Shown: positions 36,134 to 49,600 of the stretch, piece after piece | How the letters are laid out: the number at the start of each line of letters is the position of its first letter | Position numbering within the stretch: the stretch's first letter is position 1 | Assembly (NCBI GenBank): GCA_026008535.1 | Contig: BRKX01000014.1 | Span: forward strand, 25,504,694 to 25,568,693 | DNA length: 64,000 bases | DNA from: Perilla frutescens | Taxonomy: Eukaryota > Streptophyta > Magnoliopsida > Lamiales > Lamiaceae | Reading direction: 5' to 3' | The notes under the pieces: generated by a model | The model's input: the letters and a program-made list of their open reading frames with translations, nothing else | What the model was told of the DNA's origin: nothing | Database searches by the model: none | Translations under genes and position numbers: made by a program

Positions 36134-37594
36134 ATGGCAGAGGGCACCAGGCTACGCGAGCTGCAAGAGCAACAAAAATCGTTAGATCAAGCATTAAAGG
36201 ATGAATCCTTAAAAAGGGACTCAGCTGAAATGAAGATACATGAGCAAATCACCAAGGCTAATGATGAAATGAGAGATTTTATGTAAGGAGTTAATGGAAA
36301 GTTTGATAACTTGGCCAACACTTTAGGCTCCATTCAAATACAATTATCAAATATGAACAAAGGGAAAAACACAGCCACTAAAGGGTCTATTCTGGGCAGT
36401 CCAAACCCTGGAATCCAAAGTGTGAGCAGTCAGCCTAGGCCACAGCAGGTGATTCCTGCTAAGGAATGGCATGATACGGGTAGAAATTCTACATCACATT
36501 TTCCAAAGTTGGATTTCCCTAGGTTTGATGGGGAACAACCTAGGGCTTGGATCCTAAAATGTCGAAGTTATTTTAGAATGGTAACTAATGTACCTGATGA
36601 CCAAAAGGTTACATTAGCTACCATGCACTTTGATGGGAAAGCTTCCTAGTGGTACCAGAATTTGCCCTTAGATGAAGCTGACCTCTCATGGGAGCAATTC
36701 CTAGAAGTGGTGTCTGCTAGATTTGAGGAGATTAGGGACACCAAGGTTATTACAGAGTTTAACAAACTTAGGCATGTGGGGTCCTATACAGACTATGTGG
36801 AAAGGTTTGAGGAGCTAAAAGCTTGCATGCTGCTGTTGAACAAGGGCCATTTCACTAAAGACTATTTTATAGCAAGTTTCATTAGTGGGCTGGGTGAAGA
36901 GATTCAATCACTAGTCCAAATGTTCAAACCCCAAACTCTTAGTCATGCTATTGAGCTAGGCCAGCAACAAATTAACAACCTGGAAGCCATGACCAAGAAA
37001 TTCAAGGGGAGTTTTAGACCCATACAGACCACAAGGGGTAGAAGAGAGAACTCAAGCACCCCTTATAACCCCAAGAATCAGTCCAATCCTACCAGACCCC
37101 TATTTAAACTTCTCACAGCAGCTAAAATGGCTGCTAGGAGGGAGAAATGCCTGTGTTATAATTGTGATGAACTATTTACTACAGGGCACATGTGCAAAAA
37201 TAGAGTGACATATATGATCATGACAGAAGAAGAGGAGATGACATACCTACAATTTATGACAACAAAAGAGGATCCAGTGGAGCCACCAGACCCAGTAATA
37301 GAAATGGAGGAGGTACAAATGGCAGTAAATATCATATCTGGGGAAGGGAGTTTCACCACCATGAGAGTCTTGGGCCAAGTTGGAGAGCATAAGTTGCATA
37401 TTCTAATTGACTCAGGAAGTACACTCAGCTTCATAAAGGAAAGGACAACACACACCTTGGGTTGCAAGCTAGAGACTGCTAAGCCTATAATGGTCAAGGT
37501 AGCCAATGGTCATAAAATGGTGAGTGCTTCTAGGGTGAATGGTTCAAATGGGGTATTCAAGGACACCTATTTACCTACTCACCAAGGTTATTAG
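36134..37594 (+). pseudogene. RLG-4 gag-protease remnant
   Basis: Starts MAEGTRLRELQEQQ with a coiled-coil-like N-terminus. The gag capsid-like region carries FPKLDFPRFDGEQP and RAWILKCRSYF, then a degenerate zinc knuckle (CYNCDELFTTGHMC) and a retropepsin with the ILIDSGSTLSFI active site. In-frame stops TAA at 36284-36286 and TAG at 36647-36649; a one-base loss near 37547 shifts the frame before the pol domains. Confidence 0.88.
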
Positions 37595-40500
37595 CTACTG
37601 AAGGGTGTGACCTTATTCTAGAGGATGACTGGCTAAAGGCTTGTACCCCAATTGAGCTGGATTATGACAACATGACAGTCACAGTGAGTTGGATGGGAAA
37701 GAGGATTAAGATGCAAGCTATCACTTCCATGGGTGATTGCCACATGATCTCAGAACATTCCCTATACCAATTACTACACCATCATATTCCCTGTCTTATT
37801 GAAGAGGTGTACATGGTAAAACTAAAAGAAGTACATCAGGAAGAGAACAGGGCACTGGAGGGACTGTTAGAGGAGTATCAAGATGTGTTTGAGGAACCTA
37901 AGGGCCTACCTCCTAGTAGAGAGATAGAGCATCAAATTCAACTGAAACCAGAGAGTGCTCCTAAACATAGATATCCATACAGAGTTTCACATGATCAGAA
38001 GGATGAAATTGAGAAAATTGTTAAAGAACTCCTGGAAACTGGTATGATTCAAAACAGCAGAAGCCCATTTGCTTCCCTTGTTTTATTAGTAAAGAAAAAG
38101 GATGGGACATGGAGGATGTGTGTAGACTACAGGTACCTCAATGGGCTGACTGTGAAACATGACTACCCTATTCCTGTTATTTATGAGCTTTTGGATGAGC
38201 TACAAGGGGCTAAACACTTCTCCAAAATAGATCTAAGGTCTGGTTATTTTCAAATCCTAATGAAGCCAGAGCACAGATACCTAACAGCCTTTAGTACACA
38301 TAATGGTCACTATGAATTCCTAGTGATGCCCTTTGGACTGTGTAATGCCCCAGCAACATTCCAGTCCTTGATGAATCAGATATTTAGGTCCTATTTGAGG
38401 AAGTCAGTTTTGGTCTTCTTTGATGATATCCTAGTTTACAGTCCCACTTGGAGTGAGCATATTACACACCTAAGAGAGGTTTTGGGTCAGTTAAGGCAAA
38501 ATCAACTTTATGCTAAAAGGAGTAAATGCCATTTTGGCAAGGAACAGATTGAGTATTTAGGCCACATCATTACAGCAGAAGGGGTGTCAACAGACCCCTC
38601 CAAAGTGTCTGATATGATTAATTGGCCAGTCCCCACTACCCTCAAGCAGTTAAGAGGATTCCTAGGGCTCACTGGGTATTACAGGAAGTTTGTGAAAGAG
38701 TATGGAATTCTTACCAAGCCTCTCACCTCCTTGTTGAAGAAGGGGGCTTTCCATTGGACATGAGAGGCTACTAAGGCTTTTGAGGCCCTTAAAGCAGCCA
38801 TGGTCAATACCCCTGTCCTAGCCCTCCCAGATTTTACACTGCCCTTCACATTAGAGACAAATGCCAGTGGTAGAGGGGTGGGTGTAGTCCTCATGCAGAG
38901 GAGCAGACCCTTATCCTATATGAGTAAAGCCCTCTGCCCCAAAAACCAAGCACTCTCAATCTATGAAAGAGAGTTTTTGGCTGTGTTGATGGCCATACAG
39001 AAATGGAGACACTACCTCTAGGGACATAGGTTCATCATCAAGACTGACCAACAAGCACTCAAACATTTGTTGGATCAGAAGATTATGACACCCATGCAAC
39101 AGAAATGGATTACCTAACTCTTGGGATTAAACTATAAGATTCACTACAAGAGGGGAGCCCAAAACAAAGCTATTGATGCCTTATCCAGGAAACCTGACCT
39201 CACAGAGGTATGCTACTCAATTACCACTGCAGTTCCAATGTGGGTACAACAAGTGGTAGACAGTTATAAGGATGATACCCGGGCCACTAATATCATTAGT
39301 GCCAAGGTATTAGACCCTCATGCTTACCCAGGCTATGAATTGATTGGAGATTTAATCGAATATAAAGGAAGAGTGGTGGTAGGAGGTGGCAGTAAAATCA
39401 GACAGAAGCTGCTGCATGAAATGCACAACTCATCCTATGGGGGACACTCAGGAATCTATGGTACCTACATCAGGCTGAAAAGGTTATTCTATTGGTCATT
39501 CATGAAGAAGGAGGTTATACAGTGGGTAAACAACTGCAGTACATGTGGGGTGAACAAACCTACAGGGGGACCCTACCCAGGGCTATTGCAACCACTACAG
39601 ATCCCTGACCAAGCATGGACTCACATATCTATGGATTTTATTGAAGGATTGCCTAATTCCTACAAGAAAAATGTCATACTTGTGGTGGTTGACAGGCTCA
39701 CCAAATATGGCCACTTCATTCCTATAGCCCACCCATACACTGCCCAATCCATTGCTAAAATGTTCCTAGACACAATTTATAAGCTACATGGGCAGCCCCT
39801 CAGCATTGTGACTGACCGAGATAAAATATATACCAGCACATTTTGGAAGGAGCTTTTCAAACTCATGGGAACCTCCCTGGACATGACATCTGCCTACCAC
39901 CCTCAATCTGATGGGCAGACTGAGAGGGTAAATCAGTGTCTTGAGGCATATTTGAGAAGCATGGTGCACCTAAACCCTAAGCAATGGGCTAAGTGGATAC
40001 CCATGGCAGAGTTTTGGTACAACACAAATTATCATTCTAGCCTAAAGTCCACTCCTTTTCAGGCCCTATATGGGTACTCCCCATCTTTACACTCCCTACC
40101 ATCCTACTTCCCTACTGACAATGCAGAAGTGAAGGAGACACTGAAAGAAAGGAAACAATTCATGGCGGAATTGAAATCCAACCTTTAAGTGGCCCAAAAC
40201 CGCATGAAGGTTTACGCAGACCTTAACAGAACTGAGAGAGAGTTCAAGGTGGGTGATTTAGTCTATCTAAAGCTTTAACCTTTCCGACAGAGCTCAGTAG
40301 CCCTCCGGAAAAATGTTAAGCTCTCTTCACGATACTATGGGCCTTATCAAGTTCTGGAACACATAGGCAAAGTGGCGTACCACCTGAAATTACCTGAAGG
40401 GGTGAAGATACACCCAGTCTTCCATGTATCTTTGTTGAAGAAGGTGGTAAGCCCCTCCGTGGTACCAGCCGCAGACCTTCCGGCTCACGATGAAGATGGA

Positions 40501-40694
40501 ATTTTCACTCTTTAACCTCTAAAGATCCTAGCGAAGAGGGTAATCTTCCGTGGTGATATGGCTGTGAATCAGGGTCTCGTACTCTGGGGACATCAAGATG
40601 GAGGACTTCAATTGTGGGAAGATTTGAAGTGGGTGGCTAAATTGGGAGTCAAGACCGATCCTTGCGGACAAGGATCTCGCAATGAGGGCTGTAA
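37595..40694 (+). pseudogene. RLG-4 pol remnant: RT, RNase H, integrase, chromodomain
   Basis: RT is almost intact (37672-38760) with WRMCVDYRYLN, MPFGLCNAPATFQ and the catalytic FFDDILVYS. RNase H follows a TGA at 38761-38763 and holds LETNASGRGVG, stops TAG (39019-39021) and TAA (39115-39117). The integrase has the zinc region ending CSTCGVNK, the core with SMDFIEGLP, IVTDRD and GQTERVNQCLE (D, D, E all present), then more stops (40186-40188 and two near 40276 and 40513). The final segment HPVFHVSLLKK plus an EDLKWVAKL-type end resembles a chromodomain. Most stops are explained by C-to-T or G-to-A changes. Confidence 0.88.
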
Positions 40695-41221
40695 TGTCAT
40701 GGACATGGCGAAATTAAAGGGGATTGGGGCTAGGGTTCGTGAAGAATGGGAAAAGAAGAGTCTTGATTTCAATTCTGAAGTTGGCATTTTGTCGAAGAGG
40801 GGATCTCTAAATCCTAGTTCGGGTTCAGCTATAGGCGCGGGGAATTAAATCATGTATTGGGCCGCAATGTTTAAACTTCTATTTAATTTCCAAAAGAGGC
40901 CACTTGTTAGGCCTAATGCTATTAAGTATTTTATCTGCTTTATTTCATAGTTTCCTAGCCTAAGGTTACTTTTAGGGTTTAAAAGGTATTGTAACCCTGG
41001 ACTATATAAAGGGATCTTGTACCAGAATTAAGAAAGAAATGAATTAGTCCTTTTCCTCCCTATCTTTCTCTCGACTTCCTCCCATTTCCTCTAATATATT
41101 TCCCCCATTTCTTTACAACAAAATTCCATCTTTATTACAGAAAATACAAGGAAACATCCACTAAACCACAATTAATGCACAAATCTCCTAAAAACCCAAC
41201 AAAATATAAGGTTCTACTACA
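40695..41221 (+). repeat. RLG-4 3' LTR
   Basis: 527 bp partner of 35577-36103; ends CTACTACA, followed by the right target copy CTCTT. Confidence 0.92.
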
Positions 41222-43252
41222 CTCTTCATTCTCCTCCATATCGAGTACCAAGAAATCAATAGGAAAAATGAATTCGCCTACTCGCACAAGAACATTCTCA
41301 ATGATCCCCTTTGGATGAGTAATAGAATGGTCTGCTAATTGCAAGCAAACATTTGTTGTCTTCAACTTTCCAAATTTTAGCTTATGAAAGAAAGAAAGAG
41401 GCATAAGGTTCACACTTGCTCCAAGATCACAAAGTGCATTCACAATCAACTTTTCACCAATATCACATGGGATAATAAAACTCCCCGGATCTTTTAACTT
41501 TGGTGGCAACTTCTGTTGAAGGAAGATACTACACTCACCCGTGAGGCTCAATACTTCACACTTTCTCAACTTTTTCTTTTTTAAAAACATTTCCTTAAAG
41601 AATCTTGCGTAGTTTGGCATTCTTTGCAACAAATTCACATGAGGGAGGTTGATGTGAACTTTTCGAAACACCTTCAAGAATTTCTTGAATTGTTCATCTT
41701 GCTCATTTTTTTTTTGCAATCTTTCAGGATATGGAACAACAACAGGGAAGGGAGGCAAAGTTGATGGTAGTGACTTACTTGAAGTCTTCTCCATTGATTT
41801 CTTCTCAATTCCAACTTCACCCTTCTTGTCTTTCAATCCATTTTCACCTTCTCGTTCATCAAGATTTACATGAGAAACCTCCAATTTTTTCACTGACCCA
41901 ACATTTAACACATGTATAGCCTTACATTGCTCTCTTGGGTTGATGGTTGTATTGCTCGAGAACTTGCCTTGTTGGTGTTGATTCCCTATGATTGTAGCAA
42001 GTTGGCTCATTTGCTTTTCTAGCATATTCACTTGGGTGCCAATCGCTCCCATATGATTCTCCAATTTTTCAAAGCGAGTTTGTGTCTCACCCATGTATTT
42101 TTCCGTCTTTCCCATGAAAGCTATCAAAAGATCGTCCATCTCTGGCTTTTTCTCCTCATCAATCATGCCATTTGTAACTGAAAAATCGGGAGGTGGTTGG
42201 ATAGCATTATTTAGGTTACCATAAGACAAGTTTGGATATTGAGCCTTATTTTGGTAACCTTGATTTTCACCATATTGACCTCCGTATTGGGGCTTGTACC
42301 CCGGATTATATGGTCTTTGTTGGTTCGAGTAGCCTCCTCCTTGATTCACATAATTAACTTCCTCAAATTGACTTTGAGAAGTCTCGGCTTTTGGATTGGT
42401 GAAGGCTTCGATTCTTGAGTTTAGAGTTGATACTTAAGCCGCCAATAGCTCAAGTGCATCCGAATTTGAGGTAGATGCAACTTTTTTCATTATTTGAACA
42501 CCTTCTCTTGCAATCATCCATTGAAATGAATTAGAGGCCATTTCCTCTATGATTCTGATGGCTTCGTCCGGGCCTCTTGCTAATAAGGATCCTTCCGCGG
42601 CCGCATCCATTAGTGTTCTCATCTCGGGTTTACTTCCACCATAGAAGATACACACTTGGTGGTCGGTTCCAAACCCATGTCCGGGGTACTTTCTTAGCAT
42701 CTCTCTAAAGCGTTCCCACGCCTCATACATGCTTTTTCCATCCCATTGCTTGAACACGGTGATGTTGCCTTTAAGTTTGAGAGTTTTTCGGGGTGGGAAA
42801 AACTTATGAAGAAACTTTGTCACCAATGCAACCCATGTTTGGAATGATTCTTGGGCTTGGCTCAACCACCAAGTCTCCGCCTTGTCGCTAAAAGAAAATG
42901 GAAATAACGGAATTTGGATTGCATCATCCGGGACTCCATTTACCTTTATCATCCTACTATACTCAAGAAACTTGCGCATGTGCTCATTTGGATCCTCCAT
43001 TGGTGTTCATCGGAATGGGTGTTGTTGGATCATGAGTATAAGAGACGTCTTGAACTCGAAATTGTTGGCTTGAATGGGTGGTCCATTCACCGTCCCTTGG
43101 TTCACGACGAGTTGGAAAAGATTTCGGATTGGGGCCTCCACGTTTCTATGTTGTGCTTCTTCTTGGGCTCTCAATTGCCCTTGCATAACCTCTAATTGCC
43201 TTTGCATTTGGGCAATCATAGGATCTTAAACTGGTGGAAGGTTATCCGCCAT
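41222..43252 (-). pseudogene. RLG-2 gag and protease, N-terminal part
   Basis: Minus strand, start MADNLPPV at 43252. Stops interrupt one continuous frame: TAA just after the start (about 43229), TGA 43007-43009 and TAA 42434-42436. Domains: N-terminal coiled coil (QMQRQLEVMQGQLRAQEE), the gag retrotransposon domain (ETWWLSQAQ, KFFPPRKT, YEAWERFREMLRKYPGHG), a Gln/Gly/Tyr-rich region, then the retropepsin with CDLGASVNLMPLSF. The protease is cut at DMEENEE by RLG-4 and resumes at 35576. No zinc knuckle was noticed. Confidence 0.9.
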
Positions 43253-43363
43253 TCTCCTCCATCTACGTGTGTTGTTGTGGCGCACCGTTCCTTCAATTTC
43301 TTGATCCAAGTCGATAGGTGGCTCACCTCTAGATCGAGTGTACATACACTACCTGTCAAAGAA
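43253..43363 (-). other. RLG-2 5' leader, gag-proximal part
   Basis: Leader between gag and the RLG-3 insertion; the rest of the leader and the PBS lie at 54320-54441. AGAA (43360-43363) recurs after the RLG-3 3' LTR and is the target duplication. Confidence 0.8.
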
Positions 43364-44702
43364 TGATAGGACGTATTCTACCTGTTATTATCACTTTTTT
43401 TGTGCATTTTCTCCTTATTATTTATTCCCTAGTTATGTATTTTAGATATATGATGTGTTGTTGAGATGTGTAGGGATGTGGTGTAAAAGTGGAGAAAAGG
43501 GGTGAATTTTGGAATGAAAAGCTACAAGTGAAGTAAAGAGAAGAAGTTCGAGCAGGGCACGCTGCAAGGGCATGCAGCTGGTTAATTGAAGAAAAGATCT
43601 GGAAGCTTAGCCCAGAATGCGTATTGGGCTTGCTAAAGCCCATTTCTCGGCCCGCGCGCAACCCTGGACGCGGAAACTCCTCTCCCACCGCCTTTTGAAG
43701 TATTCTGCATGGGAATTAACTAGTTTAGGACCTTATTTCCTTTTAGAGACTTTAGTTTTAGGGATTGTAATTATATATTAGGTATTTAGATTATTTTGTC
43801 AATATCATAGACGATAAGAACGCAAGGAACGCAACAACGATCAGAATTAATCCAGTTTTATTCTCTTCTTCTCTCGATATCATCGCACAATTCCACGGTT
43901 TATTGTTACTCGATTCCAAGCATGCAAGTTAGCTAATTTACTCATATTCCGGTGACGACGATGAAGCTCCGCTTATATAACTGTGAGATCTAATTGTTGT
44001 TTATAATTAATTGATGCATGTACCTGTTATTCTTGGATTCCGGGTCGTAGTTATTCTAAGTCTATCGAGTAGTTGCAAATATTTGGTAGGTTGTGATTAA
44101 TTACTAGCCAATTTAAATCGGCCATACGTAATCGTGGTTTAGGTTTAATAAGTGGTAAAACGGTTGCTCAAATAACAGAGTTAATTTTACAGTCCTGCGT
44201 CAGAGTCTGTAGTTTAAGAATCGGGTCTTTCTTGTGCTCATTGCTGTCGGCTCATTAAACTCATAGAACGTCTCTTACAGTTGTCAGTCGATTAGAGAAG
44301 TAATTAATGAAGCGTCTTCTTAATTATCGAAACAGTATGGAGAGATGATGTCATGTCAGAAGCGTCTTCGGTGACTATAACTGATTTGCATGTTTTGATT
44401 AATTAATTTTTGCATCCGTGATCGGTGTTATAAGTGGAGTGGAGTTTGTTGGATCCGGAATACTCTTTTATAATTGGTTTAATTCAGTTCGTTTGCATAA
44501 GTATTTTCTTTAGTTGGTTATTTCATTCTTCAATTTATTTTGTTATAAAATTCACGCGATTCTGGAGGTTTGGGCACACAGACTGAAAGTCAAGAGTAAT
44601 CCTCGCCGGTCCTTTGGGAGACGATCCTGCTCGCCACTATACTCTGCAGTGTGGGCTTGTCGACGAAAGTCGGAACATTTATTTTTGGTGAAAAATGATG
44701 CA
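43364..44702 (+). repeat. RLG-3 5' LTR
   Basis: 1,339 bp. It lacks an 11- to 12-bp segment (around CTAGGGGAATAA) that the 3' LTR carries near 53788. Confidence 0.92.
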
Positions 44703-44794
44703 CCAAATTTTGGCGCCGTTGCCGGGGATCGGTTTAAGCAGTGCTTACTCGAAATTTTCAGTTTGTTATTTATTTCTTTAATTTTTTCTTGTCT

Positions 44795-46699
44795 ATGACC
44801 TGTTCCTCTGCAGATAAAGATTTAGTTTTCGATCCAGAGCCAGAGAGAACATTGCACCGGTTGAAGAAGAATATTAAGGAGTCTACAAAGACTCTCGAAG
44901 CTGATCAACACCTCAACATGGCTAATAATGAAAATCCACCGAACCCGCAAGACCTTGCCGCAGGAAGAGCTCCCATTCATGCTAACGTAGCTGACCATGG
45001 ACCTGATCATGAGCCTCTCATCAGAGAAATCGGTCGTCTTCGAAGTAATAGACCCATTTGCATCGTGCTGCCCCCGATTGCCAACAATGCGGAGATCCGA
45101 TCTGCATTCATCCAAGTGTTGCCGAAGTTTGGAGATTTGCCGGGAGAAAGTGCACACAAACATTTGTCTGAATTTGATCTCATGTGCTCGACTTTGCGAC
45201 CTACTGGTTTTACTGCTAATAACCTACGGTCACTCACTTTTTCCCACACTTTGCAGGGAAAGGCACGAGATTGGTTATTTGATTTGCCACCAGAGTCTAT
45301 CACTACATGGGTGGAATTAGAAGGACAATTCCTGCGAAAGTTCTTTCTTGAGACTCGAGCTGCAAATTTGAGAATGGCTATCAGTAGCATCAAACAAAAG
45401 CCGAATGAAAGCTTGGCCGAATACTGGGAGAGATTTCAACAGCTTTGCCGCAAATGCCCGGACCATGACTTCACTGATTATCAGCTTCTGACTAACTACT
45501 TTTACCGTGGCATGTCTTCTTTTGATAGGAAAATCGTCGATGCTGCCAGCGGGGGATCCCTTACCAATAAGACCCTCGGCGATGCCAAACAGCTTATAAT
45601 CGACATGGCTTCTGGAGGACAGCAATATGAAGAAGAAGATGACAACAGACACCGACCTGTAAGGGCAATCGACCGAGCTGAAAGGTCAGAAGTGAATGAG
45701 AAGATAGATGCTCTTACTTCTCTAGTTCGGGGCTTAGCTGTGGCAAACACAAGGCCAAACCGCTGCGGATTATGTTCTGAGCATGGGCATTTCACTGACG
45801 AGTGCCCTAATTTGCATGAGTCACCTCCTGAACAAGCTTGTTACGGATCGGGCGATGCGCAGCAAGATGCTCTCAGAGAAATCAATTATGATGCCCAACG
45901 AGGAGACAATTTCAGGATGAAGCGGAATAATGATCCTTATTCCAATTCCTACAATCCCGGTTGGCGAGATCACCCTAATTTTCATTGGAGACAACCAGGA
46001 GATCCGCCCGTAGCAGGAGACTTGCCACCGAGACCCCAAAGGGGTGAGCCGTATGCCCATGCAGATCGATCCACACCATCTATGAGTGAGATCATGAAGA
46101 GTCTGGAACAAAGCACCAATCTAGTAAGCAGCCTAGCGCAGAGCCAAAAGGCCTTTCAGCAAGAGACGCAAGCCGCTTTAGGCAGCATGGGCACACAGAT
46201 CACTCAGCTTGCCACTCAATTGAACAAGCTGCAAGGGCACACCGGGAAATTACCATCTCAAGCAGAGCAGAATCCTAGAGGAAATGTCAGTGTTGTGACT
46301 CTTCGAAATGGGAAAGAATTAATAGAGACTAAGAAACAGAAGCAATACAACCACATGCTGAATGGGCAAACCGCAGAAGCTGATGACAGATCCCACGATA
46401 AGGGCACACAGCCTGCGTCACAGATTGCTCCTAATGAGGTACAGATTTTGTTTAAACCTCCTCACCCTATTAATTCAGCTCCTTTTCCTTCTAGGTTAGC
46501 ACGGCACAAGAAAGAGGAAGATGAGAAAGAGATCTTTGAGCTTTTCAAGAAGGTCGAAATCAACCTACCCCTGATCGATGCTATCAAACAAGTTCCTAGA
46601 TACACAAAGTTCTTGAAGGAGCTGTGTGCCAAAAAGATAAGATATGGAAGGGATGCAAAAATCAAGGTAGGCGAAAATGTCTCGGCCATAATTCAGTGA
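44795..46699 (+). pseudogene. RLG-3 gag
   Basis: The ATG follows the PBS by about 65 bp. The gag retrotransposon domain (KARDWLFDLPPESITTW, EYWERFQQLCRKCPDH) is followed by a CX2CX4HX4C zinc knuckle (CGLCSEHGHFTDEC), coiled-coil LTQLATQLNKLQ-type repeats, and the LFKKVEINLPLIDAI segment common to Athila-type proteins. The frame ends at TGA 46697-46699, which interrupts what should be one gag-pol frame; a CGA-to-TGA change explains it. Confidence 0.9.
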
Positions 46700-49600
46700 A
46701 AGTTGCCTCAAAAGTGTCGAGATCCAGGTATGTTCACTATCCCTTGCATCATTGGGAGCAAAAAGGTAGAAAAAGTCATGTTAGACTTGGGAGCATCAAT
46801 TAATGTTATGCCTTTTTCTGTCTATAAAGAGTTACAGCTAGGTCCGATGAAAGATACTCGAGTTATCATTCAATTAGCTGATAGGTCCAATGCATACCCT
46901 AGAGGTGTAGTAGAGGACGTCTTGGTTAAAGTGAATGAACTAATCTTTCCTGTTGATTTCTACATTGTTGACATGGATGATGCCTTATCTGCACACAGAT
47001 CTTTAATTTTACTAGGCCGCTCATTTATGAAAACTGCACGCACAAAAATTGATGTTGATAAAGGCATGATGAGTTTCGAATTTGATGGGGATGTTGTCAC
47101 ATTTAATATATTCGAAGCCATGAAACATGTTGAAGACCCCGAGGCCCTTTTTATGCTAGATATTATCGATTCCATTACTGATGATTTCGTTGAGTGCCAT
47201 TTCAGGGATGACAGTTTAGAGCAGGTACTTTATGGAGGGATACCAGACTATATTGCAGATTCAGAAGAGGAAAAAGAGATTCGAGAACTCATACAGCAGT
47301 TATACGCAGCTGGTGAGTTTCCTGCCAGAAATACAGCAGGCCGTTTGCCCTTGCCGCCCATCACTGAGCCCATCCTTCCATCTCATGTGAAAGCCCCAAC
47401 TCTGGAATTGAAAGTTCTCCCTCAACACCTGAAGTATGCATACCTGGGCGAAGCAGATATGCTACCTGTTATCGTGAGTAAAGACCTTACCGCATAGCAG
47501 GAAAATCAATTGGTAGCCATTTTGAAGAAGCACCGCGGTGCCATAGGCTGGACTCTCGCCGACATCAAGGGGATCATCCCCGACATCTGCATGCATCGCA
47601 TTTTTCTTGAGGAGAATCATAAACCATGCCGCGATCCTCAGAGGAAGTTGAACCCAGTAATGAAAGAAGTGGTGTTGAAAGAGATTCTGAAGTTACTCCA
47701 ATTGGGGATCATTTACCCAATCTCCGGCAGTGTTTGGGTTAGTCCTGTGCATGTAGTTCCAAAGAAGTCTGGGTTCCAGCTCGTGAAGAATGAGAGCAAC
47801 GAATTGATACCGATGAGGCTACAAACAGGGTGGCGAATGTGCATTGATTTCCAGAAATTGAATGATGGCACACGCAAGGATCACTTCCCGTTGTCTTTTA
47901 TTGATGAGATGCTCGAGAGATTAGCTGGGAAATCCTATTTCTGTTTCCTAGATGGCTACTCCGGCTACTTCCAGATTTTTGTCGCTCAAGAAGACCAAGA
48001 AAAGACAACCTTCACTTGTCCATTTGGGACCTTTGCTTGCCGAAATATGCCCTTTGGCTTGTACAACGCTCCGGGTACCTTTCAATGATGCATGATGAGT
48101 ATCTTCTTCGACTTGATAGAGAGCTGCATCGAAATCTTTATGGATGACTTTACAGTCCATGGCGACTCTTTTGAACAGTGTATGGAGCATTTAGACAAAG
48201 TCCTTCAACGGTGTGTTGAAACAGACTTGGTTTTGAACTTCGAGAAGTGCCACTTCATGGTACAACAAGGAATTGTGCTCGGACATGTCATATCTGCAAA
48301 GGGAATCGAAGTGGATCGAGCTAAGATCGACTTGATCACCAAGCTGCCGTACCCCTCTACTGAGAAAGAGATTCGAGCTTTCTTAGGCCACGCCGGCTTC
48401 TACCGCCGCTTCATTCAGGATTTTTCCAAGATAGCTCAATCTATGACTAAGTTGCTGCAAAAGGACGCCCCTTTTATCTTTGATGACAAGTGTAAAGAAG
48501 CTTTTGATTTGTTGAAGGAGAAGCTGACTTCTGCCCCGATCATTCAGCCACCGCAGTGGGGCCTCCCATTCGAGCTCATGTGCGACGCCAGTGACTATGC
48601 TATTGGAGCTGTCCTTGGACAAAAGATTGAGAAGCACAGTCATGTTATTTACTATGCTTCAAAAACTCTCAACCCAGCCCAGTGCAACTACACAACTACC
48701 GAAAAAGAGCTCCTTGCCGTGGTGTTTGCTTGTGAGAAATTTCGATCCTACATTGTTGGATCCAAGGTTGTGGTGTATACTGATCACGCTGCTCTCAAGT
48801 ACCTCATGTCCAAGAAAGAGTCTAAACCACGCCTTATTCGTTGGATTCTCCTCTTACAAGAATTTGATTTGGAGATTAAGGACAAGAAGGGAGCCGAGAA
48901 TCATGTTGCAGACCATTTGAGTAGACTGTTGACTGCCTCTGACGGTATGCCCATACCGAATGATTTTCCTGATGAGATTCTTCTGGCAGCTATGGAAAGG
49001 GCACCCTGGTATGCTGACTTGGTGAATTTTCTCACCACTGGAATTTTTCCTAAAGGTTTCGAATCCGCCCGAAATAACAAGTTGAAGAGCCAAGCCAAGT
49101 ATTTCATCTGGGACGAACCCTATTTATGGAAGACTTGTGCTGATCAAGTCATTCGCCGCTGTATTCCTGAAGAAGAGATTCCATCCATCATCCGCTTCTG
49201 TCATGCCCACGCATGTGGCGGCCACTTTGGCCCAAGAAGAACAACCCGCAAGGTCTTAGACTGTGGTTTTTATTGGGAAACCATCTTCAAAGATGCCTAC
49301 TTCTTTTGCAAGAATTGTGATCGTTGCCAACGCCTTGGTAACATTTCTTCAAGGAACGAGATGCCTCAAGTTCCTATTTTGATTTGCGAGATCTTTGATG
49401 TTTGGGGCATGGATTTCATGGGCCCGTTTCCAAGTTCTTTCGGCCACTCCTACATTCTTTTAGCAGTCGACTACGTCTCCAAGTGGGTTGAAGTTAACGC
49501 TACCCCAACCAATGATTCTAAGGTCGTTGCCAAATTCCTCAAAACTCAGATTTTTCAACGCTTTGGTGTTCCTCGAGCTATCATCAGTGACCAAGGCATG

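Larger units (their letters stand above)
35577..41221 (+). mobile_element. RLG-4: chromovirus-like Ty3/gypsy element
   Basis: 5,645 bp on the plus strand, inserted in the RLG-2 protease with a perfect target duplication CTCTT (35572-35576 and 41222-41226). Both LTRs are 527 bp (35577-36103, 40695-41221), TGTCATGG...CTACTACA; about 16 differences by eye (3.0%). A PBS-like TGGTATTTCAGAGCA (36106-36120) resembles initiator tRNA-Met with two extra T. Gag, protease, RT, RNase H, integrase and a degenerate chromodomain follow in order. The short LTRs and size suggest the Reina branch of chromoviruses, which is tentative. Multiple stops: inactive. Confidence 0.9.

Noticed and set aside
40558..40848. 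Separate 96-codon gene at the end of RLG-4
   Set aside because: It is the degenerate chromodomain end of pol running into the 3' LTR.
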